The translations under genes and the position numbers were made by a program. 64,000 bases of DNA from Edaphochlamys debaryana (taxonomy: Eukaryota > Chlorophyta > Chlorophyceae > Chlamydomonadales): positions 1 through 64,000 of the forward strand of contig JAEHOE010000048.1 in assembly GCA_016858145.1 (NCBI GenBank), read 5' to 3'. The notes under the pieces were generated by a model. The model was not told the DNA's origin. It saw only the letters and a program-made list of their open reading frames with translations, and did no database searches. Below, piece after piece: positions 9,903 to 19,800 of the stretch (position 1 is the stretch's first letter; each line of letters opens with the position of its first letter).

Positions 9903-12191
9903 GTGTCATACGCAGCCAAGAAGGACCACAGCCTGGACAAGTGCAAGATCTGGGCGCTGTTGGGCGGTCCCACACTCCTGCAGATGACGAGGGACGTGGC
10001 GCTGACCTTCGGCATCCAGGGCTACAGCCAGCCCATCCTCGAGTCTGAGCTGCTCGAGTGGGACCCGGTGCAAGACCCCCTGACGCTGGATGAGTCACTG
10101 CAGCGCGATGCCCAGCACCTGATCAACACCTGCCGCTGGCACGAGGAGATTCGGGCTCAGGTGCAAGCTCCCCACGGGCGCTCGCCCTATCACGCCCAGC
10201 AGCTGAACGCGCACGCCGTGTTCTGGCACCGGCACCCGGTCTGGTGCCAACTGCTCTTCCTCGCTCTCGGTGAGCAGGGCCTGCGGGTGGACTGGGGCCT
10301 CTACCTCCCTGACGGCAGCCCCCGCCTGATACCCTCGGACGAGGAGCTCGCACGGCAGGACCTGCTAGCCCGGGCGCTGGCGGAAGGGCTGCACCGTCTC
10401 CAAGCCGGTGCCGGGGGAGATGAGGCACCCGCTGGTCCCCTTGCGACACCCTACCTGCCGCCGGGTCTGCGTCCCGCTGTCCTGCCGGCTCGGGCTGCCC
10501 CACAGCCGCTCTTGACGGCTCAGACAACTCAGCCAGCGCTCCAGACGGCGCCGCCGCCACCGCCCGTGGCTGCGCCTGCTGTGCAGACGGGCCGCGCCCT
10601 CTGCATGCACCCGGGCCTCGCCCTTGATGTGCAGCCGGCACCAGCCAACCTCATGGACTACTCGACGACGGTCTTCGCCACCGTGGCGGCACGTGACACC
10701 TCTTGGGCAGCCCCCATGCAGCCGCAACGAGTGGAGCCGCCGCCGCCGCCGCCACCGCTCCAACCGCCAAGTCAGGCACCGGCCCAAGGGCTGCGGCCGG
10801 CCGTCGCCGAGCCGCAGTCGGTGGGCAACCCCAGGCAAGTGGTCAGCATGGTGCGAGCCACGCAAGTGCTCACGGTGGGCGACGTCCAGTGGTCAGTGGC
10901 GCGCACGGTGTACGAGGAAAATCCGAGCAGCGTAGGGGAGCCCTGGGTCTGTGCCTTCCTGGCGGCAGACCAGCTTCCGCCGCCCACCCCGCGCAACAAC
11001 ACCGGCACGGGGCTGCTGATGGGCGACAACGAAGGCTACCGCTGGACCTCTGGCGGCTTCTGCAAGATCCAGATCGTCTGCGTGGACCACGTCAGCTCAC
11101 CGGCAACCTTCAGTGACGAGGACGGCCTCACCGGCATCCCGCTGCTGCTGCGGCTCGACGTGGCGCGAACCTTCCCCACCACCGTGGAGGGAGATGGGCT
11201 GCGGCACCACGAGCCTCGGCCCCTCCGCGGCGCCATCGGCAACCGAGGGCTCTACGGCTACGAGTACACCCTGCACGGCGCTCGGCTCCTCGTCAATGGC
11301 CACGTCACCGAGCGCACCGGCGCCAGCTACATGCGCTCCATCTCCCTTGCCCTGCCGCCCATCCCCGTGCTGGGCCTGGACGACCTACCCTACGGCGTGG
11401 TGCTGGGGCGTGACTTCAACGTCCAGTTCAACGCCGTACGCTCATACGGCCGCGCTGGCGACACCCTGCAGCTCACGCACCAGCTGCCCAATGAGGACAC
11501 CTGGGCCACGACCCTGCGCCTCACCAACGTCTACTGCCCCGGCGACATCCGCTTCTGCGCACTCACGCCGAGCCCCGGCAGGGGGGGGGAGGACGACGAC
11601 AACAACCAGCCGGGTCAGGCGGAGCACGCCGACGCTGACACCGCCAGCGGAGAGGACGAGGAGGTTCTGGCCCCAGTGCCCGAGCAGCCTGGCCAGCGAC
11701 GCCTGCTGCCGCGCCCGTCAAGCAGCCGCGCCAACAGCCCGGACCTGACCCCGCCGAAGGTCCCTCCGTCTGCTGCCCTCCAAGCGCGGGCCCGAGACAT
11801 GCCCCAGTACTGGGCCAACGCTGCTACCGAGCTCCAGGCAACCAAGGCCAAGGAGCTGCGCGACGCTGGAGCTGGCCCGAGCCCATCATCGGCGGTGGCG
11901 CCCACGGCTCCACCCGCACCTGCGCTGGTGCTGCCCCCTGCCCCTGAGCCTGAGGAGCGGCCCCGGAGCGACAGCACCCAGCGCCCCGTGCCAACACAGG
12001 GTGAGCAGCTGGGTCCCCTGGGCAAGCTCGTCCGCACCGAGCGCGGCGGCTACGAGCTCCAGGTAGACGTGAAGCGGTGGGCGGCGACCAAGCACCTGCC
12101 CACCGAGGCCCTGCTCCGACAGCTGAACGAGGTTTTCGACGCCTGCGAGGCGGAGGAGCGCGCGGCTGGCAGGCCGTTTCCCCCCACGTGA
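9903..12191 (+). CDS. Element A second reading frame: linker region plus retropepsin-like protease
   Basis: This 762-codon frame has no initiator of its own that I trust and is probably the continuation of the upstream frame. Its first ~150 residues match element B (LLGGPTLLQ, CRWHEEIRA, WCQLLFLALGEQGLRVDW). A Pro/Ala-rich linker follows. Residues ~340-520 look like a retropepsin: a DEDGLTG segment at the expected active-site position (element B has VDMGLTG) and a downstream YGVVLGRDF strand typical of the second half of Ty3/gypsy proteases. The canonical D-T/S-G triad is not exact in A, so activity is uncertain. It ends at TGA just after a C6 run (12180-12185), where shifting frame would continue into pol. 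Confidence 0.75.
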   Translation: MSYAAKKDHSLDKCKIWALLGGPTLLQMTRDVALTFGIQGYSQPILESELLEWDPVQDPLTLDESLQRDAQHLINTCRWHEEIRAQVQAPHGRSPYHAQQLNAHAVFWHRHPVWCQLLFLALGEQGLRVDWGLYLPDGSPRLIPSDEELARQDLLARALAEGLHRLQAGAGGDEAPAGPLATPYLPPGLRPAVLPARAAPQPLLTAQTTQPALQTAPPPPPVAAPAVQTGRALCMHPGLALDVQPAPANLMDYSTTVFATVAARDTSWAAPMQPQRVEPPPPPPPLQPPSQAPAQGLRPAVAEPQSVGNPRQVVSMVRATQVLTVGDVQWSVARTVYEENPSSVGEPWVCAFLAADQLPPPTPRNNTGTGLLMGDNEGYRWTSGGFCKIQIVCVDHVSSPATFSDEDGLTGIPLLLRLDVARTFPTTVEGDGLRHHEPRPLRGAIGNRGLYGYEYTLHGARLLVNGHVTERTGASYMRSISLALPPIPVLGLDDLPYGVVLGRDFNVQFNAVRSYGRAGDTLQLTHQLPNEDTWATTLRLTNVYCPGDIRFCALTPSPGRGGEDDDNNQPGQAEHADADTASGEDEEVLAPVPEQPGQRRLLPRPSSSRANSPDLTPPKVPPSAALQARARDMPQYWANAATELQATKAKELRDAGAGPSPSSAVAPTAPPAPALVLPPAPEPEERPRSDSTQRPVPTQGEQLGPLGKLVRTERGGYELQVDVKRWAATKHLPTEALLRQLNEVFDACEAEERAAGRPFPPT

Positions 12192-12198
12192 CGAGATC

Positions 12199-15100
12199 GT
12201 GATAGATGATGAGGAGGAGAATGAGGGAGCGCCGGACGTCACGAGCCCCTGCTCTGGCCCCCAGCCCCGGCGCCCCGATGACGACGCCGGCGCTGGTGGA
12301 GCTGGCGGCGGCTCGGCCTCGGCACCCTCAAGCTGCGCAGCGGCTCCGCCCCCTGCAGGCCCCTCGGCGCCCCCGGCCTCATCGGGCTCCGCCCTGCCGA
12401 CCGGCACCAAGGCCCACCACCTCTCTCTTCAGCAGAAGCTGGCCCTTCCCGTGACGCTCTGCTCCAAGTCCTGCGGCAACCCGGGGCCACGGCTCTACAT
12501 GCCGGACGGCACCTTCCTGACTCCGGACGGCGACAAGGTGCCCTTAGATCACTACCGCAAGCGAGAGAAGGCCACGGACTTCTACGACCGCATCGTCATG
12601 AGCCAGGTCGACGGCGACGGTGAGTCACCCTCTCCCGGCAACGCTGGGGGAGCGGTACTTTCTCCCTGGCACAACGGGTACTGCACCGTACGGCCCAAGA
12701 CGTATGGCCTGAGCCTCGCTCGTGCCGTGCACCTGCTGTATGATCTGGACGGACGCACCTTCTGCCCCAGCGAGGACGACCATGCCCTCTCCATCCCTCG
12801 CAGGCACGGGGCCCGTGCCCTGTTGCGCCTAATCGCCAACAGCCCCATCTACGGCCCGGTGCCCTTCCTCGATACCTACGGGGCCTGCTCCACCGACAGC
12901 GAGTACGATGACTTTGGCTCGACTAGCGGGGGCGAGGAGGGCGAGCTGGACGACGAGCTGGCTGCCTACGCGGCCAAGCTCGACGCTCTGCAGCACCAGC
13001 TTGGCCGTATGATGCTGCGGCACGTGACGCGCAGCCTGGACCGGCGGCTGCGACGCCATGCGCGCAGGGAGCTGCGCCGCCAGCAGGAGCGGCGCGCTCT
13101 GGCACAGATAGAAATAGACCGGACAAGGGAGGAGTACCGCACCATGGCCAAGCGTGAGTTCCTACGGCGCCGCGCGGAGCGCTGGGCGGCGACGGCAGAC
13201 GCCAAGCCCGCCAAGCCCAAGCTGATGGTGCCGCCCACCAACACCAGCTCAGCGTCTCCGCACCGCTGGCGCCTCAACACGTTCAAGACGTTCACCTTCG
13301 CCCTCACCTGCCTGGTGCTGCTCAGCTGCTGGCGTCTCGCTGACGCTGCCCCGCACTGCGTGCCCCACCCGGCTTACCAGCAGGGGGGGCAGTGGGCGGC
13401 TCCCAGCTGGGCTCAGCTGGAGCTCTCACCCGCCAACAGCTCCCTGGAGGAGGCCATGCATCGCGTGCGCCTCCGCCCCCAATCGACACCGCCGGTGGCA
13501 GCGCCGCCTGGCGGGTCTGCGGCCCCCAGCCCCGCGGCTCCGCTGACGGCTGCCCTCGCCGCTGAGGCCTCTCCTGCCTTCGTCACCACGCCTGACGGCA
13601 CTCGGGCCCCGCCCGAGGACTCCACCTTCGTTAAGCAAGCGGCTGGCTACACCCTCTGCATCCGCCCAGACATGACCGAGGCGGAACGGGACAGCATCAA
13701 GGCCCTCATGCAGAAGTACGACCACCTCTTCGCCCGCAGCCTCAAGGACATCGGCTGCTACCGAGGGGACTTGGGCCCAGTCAAGATCGAGCTCAAGCAT
13801 GACAACCCGATCTTCGAGGCCCCCCGCCGTCACTCTGCTGCTGAGCGCGCCGTCGAAGACGCCAAGTGTCGAGAGCTGCTGGAGGCCGACATCATCGAGC
13901 CCTCCAACTCGACCAAGTACGCGATGAACGTCACCATGCCTGGGAAGAAAGGGCTAGACGGCACCTATGCTTCAGGCGATAAAAGGTACTGCGCCGACGC
14001 CCGGAGGGTCAATGCAGCGAGCGTGCGTGACTACTTCCGTCCCCCGGCGCCGGAGGAGCTGTTCGCGCGGATCTTGGGTGCCAAGTTCATCACGAAGTGT
14101 GACTGCCGAGCGGCCTTCAATCAGCTGCCCCTGGCCGAGGAGGACCGCGACAAGACCTCCTTCTGGTGGTGCAACACGCTCTATCGCGACAAGCGCTTGA
14201 TGTACGGGGCAGTCAATGCTACGGCAGCTTGGCAGCGAGTGCTTAGTCATCACGTACGGCAGTACGGCCTGCAGGACGTAGTACATATCTTTGTGGACGA
14301 CGCAGCAGTAACAGGCAGTACAGCGGAGGAGCATGAGCAAAATCTGGCTCGGTTTCTTGCCATGCTCGCCGACATCAACATCAAGCTGCACCCGGACAAA
14401 ACCGTGGTGGCGGCTGACAAGATAGAGTTCTTGGGACACATGATCAGCGCGGACGGGCTTCGCCCAGTCCAGGCTAAGATAGCAGCTATCCAAGCCATCC
14501 AGCCCCCTCGCTCGCTCACCGAGCTCCAGTCTCTCCTCGGCATGTGCAACTACTACCGTTGTTACATCCCTGACTTCGCCTGCATCGCCAGCCCCCTCTA
14601 CGAGCTTACCAAGAAGGGCGTGGTCTGGGGCCCCGAGACCTGGCAGCCCAAGCACCAGGAGGTGCTGGATCGGCTCAAGGCCGAATTTGCCACCAACAAC
14701 CGCCTGCTGCGCAACCCTGACCCCAACCGTGAGCTTATCCTCCATACGGACTTCTCCAACGTGGGCATCAGCGCCGTGCTGGGTCAGCTGGACGATGATG
14801 GCAACGAGTACATGTGCGCCTGCATCTCCCGCTCCCTCAACCAGCATGAGCGCAACTACACGTCGTACAAGGGTGAGATGCTGGCGGCCTGCTGGGCAAT
14901 GAAGATGTTACGCCCCTACCTGCTGGGCTGGCGCTTCACCTTGGTGACCGACCACGCGCCGCTGCTTTGGCTAATGGAGAATCAAAACCTAGTGGGGCAG
15001 TACGCGCGCTGGGCCCTCCTCATGCAAGAATACGACTTTAACGTGGCGCATCGCCCCGGCAAGCTGCACCACAACGCTGACACCCTCAGCCGCTCGCCCA

Positions 15101-18100
15101 TGCCTTCGAGCGCTGACGGCTCGGGCGCGCGGATGGACGAGGACTCTGACCCTCGGCCGCCGGTGCCCAAGCTGGTCCCGTATCCCACTGTCACGCCTGC
15201 GGCGCAGCCCACCGTTCTCATGTCAGCTGTCCAAGCCCTGGCGCAGCGCGCCCGGGAGGACTTCTCCATCCTGGCAGCCGTGACGGGGCAGGGCTCCGCC
15301 CTCACGCTCTCTCCCGATGAGCTGCTGGCTGGCGGCAACGGCACGGCCTCTGACGCCATTGAGAGACCATCAGACCCGGACTGCACTGCTGCGCAGCTGC
15401 AGACCCGGCTAGCCAACGTTATAGCCAACCGCATCGTACGTGAAGCCAGGGACGCGCTGCGCGCGCTTCCCCTGCCTAGCCCTCGGCCTCGCCGCACGGG
15501 CAACGGCACCACGGTTTCCCTCGACACCAGCCTGCTCTCCCACCATTTCTTGGAGCGGGCGTTCACCGACGGGCTGGTGGTGGTCGAGTGCGGCACCTCT
15601 GCCGCCACGGGCCTCGAGGCCTGCCTCAGGGCAGGCTGGACGGTGCGCGAGTACCACGCCTGGGGCGCGCCGGAGGAGGAGCGGGTGCTGCTGCGCCGTC
15701 GTCTGGGCTGGCTCCGTGCTTCCTTTCCCCGCCAAATCCGCGGCTCCGCTGTGGAGGCGCCCTGGGCAGCCCTGCCGCCGGGCCCCCTCAGCAACGAGCA
15801 CCTGCTCAACGCCTCCGCCAACGCTGGGCAACAGTGGCTCGTGCTGGCCAACCTGGACTCCTACCGGGTCCCGCCCGAGCGAGTCTTGGACCTACTCGGC
15901 CGTCTTCAGGAGCTGCAGCCCCGCCTTCCCCCGGGTTACCTTCTGGAGGGCAACCTGCCAACGACCGAGGACACGCCCTTCGGCAATGGTCTGACTTTAG
16001 ACACGGCCTTACTGGGTAGGCCCCAGCATTCGCTGCGGGACTACTACACCAACTTAGCCGCCATTGAGCACCTGCGGCGCATCGTCACCAACGGCGCCTG
16101 GGCCCCGAGCAACCTCGCAGCCTCTGACGCCCTGCCGTCGCGTCAGTTGCCCATCTGCGAGGCGCTTCTCGGCCCCCCCTACGCCGCATGCGACGTGCCG
16201 GGCCGCACGGTCACGGTCCTGCCCCCAGGTGACCTGCGCGCCATGGAATTTCCCACCATCCGTTCAGCACCGCCGTCGCCGCTGGATCCAGAGGAGATCT
16301 GCACCGTCTCAGGCCTCGAACCCGCTTCCCTGCTGGAGCCGCGAGAGGATGGCACCCTCGTCGTCCCGACGGCCCCCGAAGCAGTACTCTTAGGCCTCCA
16401 AGCGCCGGCGGCCGCCCGCCTCTTCACGGGTGCGCAGGCCCTGCAGCGCGCCTTTATAACCCCACACCACATGGCCCGGATGCCTCCACTTCAGGCACCG
16501 CCAGCTGCCCCGCTGGGGGGGGGTGAGGAGCGTCAAAACAACCATGCAGCGGCCCAGCCGGCGGCCCTGATCACCGGCGCCGTACAGCGCAACCAGACCA
16601 ACGAGCGCTGGACTTCTGCCCTAATCTCCGACGTCGCCGCCATCGCCGATCGTCAGGAGCTTGGAGCTGGACGCTACTGTGATCCCTGGGAGGACAAGCC
16701 GCTGCTGCATTACCTTTCGCAAGGCATCTGCCCCGCGGGCCTTGGAGGTGAGGCAGCCAGGCGCGTGGCGCGCCGAGCCATCAACTACCGGTACGATGAG
16801 CGCGTCAAGCGCCTCTATCGCCGCATGCCTAACGCCACCATGCGTGAGGTGCCCCCACCTGAGCAACGCCAAGCCATCATTGAGGAGGCGCATCACCGCT
16901 TGGGCCACTGGGGCGCTCGCCGCACGCTCTGCCTGATCCAGAATGGCTACTGGTGGCAAGGTATGTCTAGAGATGTTGAGTATGTTGTACAGCGCTGCGC
17001 GCTCTGCGACCGTGCCAACACTACAGGCAACGTGACCCCTCCGGAGCTGCACCCTCTGCCAATCCGAGGGCCCTTCTTTCGCTGGCACGTTGACCTGGCA
17101 GGCCCCCTCACCGCCACGCAGTCGGGCTACCGGTACGTGATGGTGTGCGTGGAGTCCTGGACCAAGCACGTGGAGATGATTCCGCTGCGAGACAAGAGCT
17201 CAGAGGAGGTGGCCAACGCTTTCCTCGCCAACGTCCTGGCCCGCTTCTCTGCCCCGGCGGAGGTGGTCACGGACGGCGGCTCGGAGTTCCAGGGAGCCTT
17301 CGCTGCCCTGCTTGAACAGTGCTTTATCGACCACCGGACTACTTCGCCCAATCACCCACAGTCCAACGGTGCGGCTGAGCGAGTAGTGCAGATTTGCAAG
17401 CGGTCGCTTCGCAAATACTGTGCGCAGAACGTCTCTGCTGAGAAGTGGGACGACTACCTACCCTGGATCCTGCTGGGCTACCGTTGCTCCCCGCAGAAGT
17501 CGACCGGCAAGTCCCCCTTCGAGCTTATGTACGGGGCCCCGCCCATGGTACCTCTGGGCGCCCAGGAGCTCTGGGCTGAGGCCATAGATCCCGATCTCGA
17601 TCCCCAGCGGGCGGATCAACTCGTGATGCTGCGTGCGCACAACGTGCAGCAAGCCGCCCCCTTCAACGGCCACAACCTGCTCACGGCGCAGTGGCGCGAC
17701 CGTCACAACTACGCGCGCGTGAGGGCCGGCGGCTACAAGCCCCGGTTCACCAAGTTTAACGTGGGCGACTACGTGTACGTCATCCTGCGCAACCAGAACA
17801 ACACGCTCCAGCTCCCTGTCCGCGACACGGTGCTGCGCATCGTCGCTGTCAGCGCTGAAGGCGTGGCCACCCTCACCGGTAGGGATGGCACCACGCGCAA
17901 GGAGCACGTCAGCAACCTTGCGCCCTGTCACCTCCAAGACTTGGACCCGATCATTGATCCTCGCATCGCCATCCCTCCGCTGGATCTGCCATGCGAGATC
18001 TGCGCCTTCCCAGGCGACGAGTCTAAGATGGTCATGTGCGACGGCTGTGGCACGGGATGGCACCTCTACTGCCTCCAGCCGCCGCTCAGGTCAGTGCCCC

Positions 18101-19134
18101 GCGGCACCTGGGCCTGCCCTGACTGCCACGCCCGCGGCGTGACCCCGTCAACCATCAACCAACAACCCGCGCCTGCACCCCGCGAGGCGCCGGCGCCACG
18201 GCTGTTCCCCAACGTCCAGGGCCGTCAGCGCATCGCTGAAGCCCAGACGCTCGAGGGCGCCGCCTGCTCCCGCAAGGTCCGTGACCCCGCCACCAACGCT
18301 CTCGTGGAGCGCCGGGGCACCTTGCACTACACCACTGCCGAACCACGCAACCGCCCCATCGAAGCGCGCTACACCGACGGCACCGTGGAGCAGCTGACTC
18401 TGCGCGCGGCTAAGGGCTGCGCCCTTCCGTCAGCCACGGTCCTCTCTGTCGCCACCGGGGCCCCGCCCTTGGCGTTGCCTGATCACTGGGACCTCTCCTC
18501 TGCGAGCGCCCGAGCCGCTGCCCTCTTGCAGCTCCGCTCGGTGCCCGAACTGGCCGCCAGCATGCCGGAGACCCTCTCGCACGCGGTCACACCCGCGCCT
18601 ACTGAGGAGGCTTTGAGCTCGCTCCTGGACTATCTGGACGCTAGCCGCTCACCGGTCATTCTGGACCCCTGCGCCGGTGACGAAACCTTGGCCCTGGCGC
18701 TGCGTGCCCGCGGCTACACCGTCAGCGCGAACCAGGGCCGGGCCAACACCGCATCCGGCTGGCCCAAGCTCGACCCGCTGCAACCGGGTACCTACCGCCG
18801 TCTCGCCACGCCCGGCGAGTCCTGGCTCATCATCTCGGCTCCACACCCGGAGCTGCTGCCCTTCTGGTTGCCCCTGACCATCGCCATGGTGCCACTGGTC
18901 GCGGCCTTCATCCCACGGCGCTTGCTGACGGCCCCGCCGCCTGCTTGGGCTGCACTTCTTACCCGCCTTCTGGACGAGGAGAGGCTGGCTGTCATCACTG
19001 GAGAATCCTGCGGATACGTTGGCGGAAAGCCTGGAGCTTGGCTGATTGTGTTTCGGGATGGAACGATGAAAGCGCAGCTGATGCGAGGAATTGGGAAGGG
19101 ACGCGCCGAGCATTGGGTGTGCACGCGTAGCTGA
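12199..19134 (+). CDS. Element A Pol polyprotein: RT, RNase H, methyltransferase-like, integrase, PHD and C-terminal Rossmann-like domains
   Basis: This intact 2311-codon frame opens with GTG rather than ATG and is open upstream, suggesting synthesis by frameshift from the preceding frame. In order: acidic and basic coiled region (~235-335); hydrophobic segment TFALTCLVLLSCW (~365-380); RT (~505-830) with HIFVDDAAVTG near 698 and KIEFLGHMIS; RNase H (~845-965) with HTDFSN and TDHAPLLW; SAM-binding-like domain (~1110-1290) with VVVECGTSAATGLEACLRAG; integrase zinc finger (AHHRLGH..CALC, ~1555-1605) and DDE core (WHVDLAGP, VTDGGSEFQG, NGAAERV; spacing D-x34-E); PHD finger (~1931-1979; CEIC..CDGC..WHLYC..CPDC); second Rossmann-like domain (~2150-2300) starting ILDPCAGDETLALALRARGY. 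RT, RNase H and integrase are Ty3/gypsy type. It probably acts in cytoplasmic particles and then the nucleus. Confidence 0.92.
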   Translation: MIDDEEENEGAPDVTSPCSGPQPRRPDDDAGAGGAGGGSASAPSSCAAAPPPAGPSAPPASSGSALPTGTKAHHLSLQQKLALPVTLCSKSCGNPGPRLYMPDGTFLTPDGDKVPLDHYRKREKATDFYDRIVMSQVDGDGESPSPGNAGGAVLSPWHNGYCTVRPKTYGLSLARAVHLLYDLDGRTFCPSEDDHALSIPRRHGARALLRLIANSPIYGPVPFLDTYGACSTDSEYDDFGSTSGGEEGELDDELAAYAAKLDALQHQLGRMMLRHVTRSLDRRLRRHARRELRRQQERRALAQIEIDRTREEYRTMAKREFLRRRAERWAATADAKPAKPKLMVPPTNTSSASPHRWRLNTFKTFTFALTCLVLLSCWRLADAAPHCVPHPAYQQGGQWAAPSWAQLELSPANSSLEEAMHRVRLRPQSTPPVAAPPGGSAAPSPAAPLTAALAAEASPAFVTTPDGTRAPPEDSTFVKQAAGYTLCIRPDMTEAERDSIKALMQKYDHLFARSLKDIGCYRGDLGPVKIELKHDNPIFEAPRRHSAAERAVEDAKCRELLEADIIEPSNSTKYAMNVTMPGKKGLDGTYASGDKRYCADARRVNAASVRDYFRPPAPEELFARILGAKFITKCDCRAAFNQLPLAEEDRDKTSFWWCNTLYRDKRLMYGAVNATAAWQRVLSHHVRQYGLQDVVHIFVDDAAVTGSTAEEHEQNLARFLAMLADINIKLHPDKTVVAADKIEFLGHMISADGLRPVQAKIAAIQAIQPPRSLTELQSLLGMCNYYRCYIPDFACIASPLYELTKKGVVWGPETWQPKHQEVLDRLKAEFATNNRLLRNPDPNRELILHTDFSNVGISAVLGQLDDDGNEYMCACISRSLNQHERNYTSYKGEMLAACWAMKMLRPYLLGWRFTLVTDHAPLLWLMENQNLVGQYARWALLMQEYDFNVAHRPGKLHHNADTLSRSPMPSSADGSGARMDEDSDPRPPVPKLVPYPTVTPAAQPTVLMSAVQALAQRAREDFSILAAVTGQGSALTLSPDELLAGGNGTASDAIERPSDPDCTAAQLQTRLANVIANRIVREARDALRALPLPSPRPRRTGNGTTVSLDTSLLSHHFLERAFTDGLVVVECGTSAATGLEACLRAGWTVREYHAWGAPEEERVLLRRRLGWLRASFPRQIRGSAVEAPWAALPPGPLSNEHLLNASANAGQQWLVLANLDSYRVPPERVLDLLGRLQELQPRLPPGYLLEGNLPTTEDTPFGNGLTLDTALLGRPQHSLRDYYTNLAAIEHLRRIVTNGAWAPSNLAASDALPSRQLPICEALLGPPYAACDVPGRTVTVLPPGDLRAMEFPTIRSAPPSPLDPEEICTVSGLEPASLLEPREDGTLVVPTAPEAVLLGLQAPAAARLFTGAQALQRAFITPHHMARMPPLQAPPAAPLGGGEERQNNHAAAQPAALITGAVQRNQTNERWTSALISDVAAIADRQELGAGRYCDPWEDKPLLHYLSQGICPAGLGGEAARRVARRAINYRYDERVKRLYRRMPNATMREVPPPEQRQAIIEEAHHRLGHWGARRTLCLIQNGYWWQGMSRDVEYVVQRCALCDRANTTGNVTPPELHPLPIRGPFFRWHVDLAGPLTATQSGYRYVMVCVESWTKHVEMIPLRDKSSEEVANAFLANVLARFSAPAEVVTDGGSEFQGAFAALLEQCFIDHRTTSPNHPQSNGAAERVVQICKRSLRKYCAQNVSAEKWDDYLPWILLGYRCSPQKSTGKSPFELMYGAPPMVPLGAQELWAEAIDPDLDPQRADQLVMLRAHNVQQAAPFNGHNLLTAQWRDRHNYARVRAGGYKPRFTKFNVGDYVYVILRNQNNTLQLPVRDTVLRIVAVSAEGVATLTGRDGTTRKEHVSNLAPCHLQDLDPIIDPRIAIPPLDLPCEICAFPGDESKMVMCDGCGTGWHLYCLQPPLRSVPRGTWACPDCHARGVTPSTINQQPAPAPREAPAPRLFPNVQGRQRIAEAQTLEGAACSRKVRDPATNALVERRGTLHYTTAEPRNRPIEARYTDGTVEQLTLRAAKGCALPSATVLSVATGAPPLALPDHWDLSSASARAAALLQLRSVPELAASMPETLSHAVTPAPTEEALSSLLDYLDASRSPVILDPCAGDETLALALRARGYTVSANQGRANTASGWPKLDPLQPGTYRRLATPGESWLIISAPHPELLPFWLPLTIAMVPLVAAFIPRRLLTAPPPAWAALLTRLLDEERLAVITGESCGYVGGKPGAWLIVFRDGTMKAQLMRGIGKGRAEHWVCTRS

Positions 19135-19335
19135 GGAGGTGTAGCCTGGGTTACGAGTCTTGCAGGCTGTCGCTTGGCAGAGACCGTTAGCATGGTAGGA
19201 GCTAAGCCACTGGAGTTGGCTGGGGGAGATTGTTGTCTGTCGTTGAGCGAACTGCTTCTGACTTAGGAGTATGGCTTCGAGCCGGTTTCGACTGCGTGCT
19301 TTTCAGTAGGGGTGAGCTCTATTGGCTCTGAGCCG
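19135..19335 (+). other. Element A 3' untranslated segment
   Basis: About 200 bp lie between the pol stop and the polypurine tract. GAGCGAACTGCTTCTGACTT is shared with the equivalent part of element B (near 19.93-19.95 kb, minus strand). No open frame of note. Confidence 0.6.
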
Positions 19336-19346
19336 CCAAGGGGGGG
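19336..19346 (+). promoter_or_regulatory. Polypurine tract of element A
   Basis: CCAAGGGGGGG lies immediately before the B1 segment. Element B has the same CCAAG6-7 tract immediately before its own B1. This is the expected primer for plus-strand synthesis and marks the replicative LTR start as B1, not A2. Confidence 0.8.
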
Positions 19347-19396
19347 AGTCTTCCCAGCCGGCATCGGTATGCCACGAACCATAGTGTGTCCTGACA
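19347..19396 (+). repeat. Element A, B1 segment
   Basis: This 50-bp segment is identical to 19801-19850. It follows the polypurine tract and is joined to the A2 repeat through the two bases GC (19397-19398). The joined ends read CCTGACA-GC-TGACAG, which looks like ligated element termini. Confidence 0.9.
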
Positions 19397-19398
19397 GC

Positions 19399-19800
19399 TG
19401 ACAGAGCACAGTATCGTCGCTGCCACACTATCGTAGGAGTTCGGTGGTTGCTGGGAGTTGTGGAGGTTGACAAGGGAGAACGACCTGTGTGTGCGCCATG
19501 CACTTGTATGGTACAGCATGCATGCTGTACGGCAGCCTCATTCCGCCCGCGGTGAGGATAGGCTAGCGCTCAGCTCCCGTCTCGTCAAGACGGGAGCACC
19601 GCTTTATGCACCGCTTCATGCGTACTGAGACCTGTAACGTCAGAGTTGTTGCATGCCTTGCCTTCTCTACTGCCAGTCGAAGCAGTCTCTGTGCTACCCT
19701 GTCGACAATCTACTCGGAGCGCGTCTCCGCACGGCGTCCGTCAGTCGCCGTTCTCCAGCCGCGAGTCCTGGGCTACGCCCTTGGCCTTAGCTCGCAATTT
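19399..19800 (+). repeat. Element A, A2 (downstream) repeat
   Basis: This 402-bp repeat differs from 5108-5509 at one position. It is followed directly by the B2 segment, with no target duplication between them. Confidence 0.92.
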
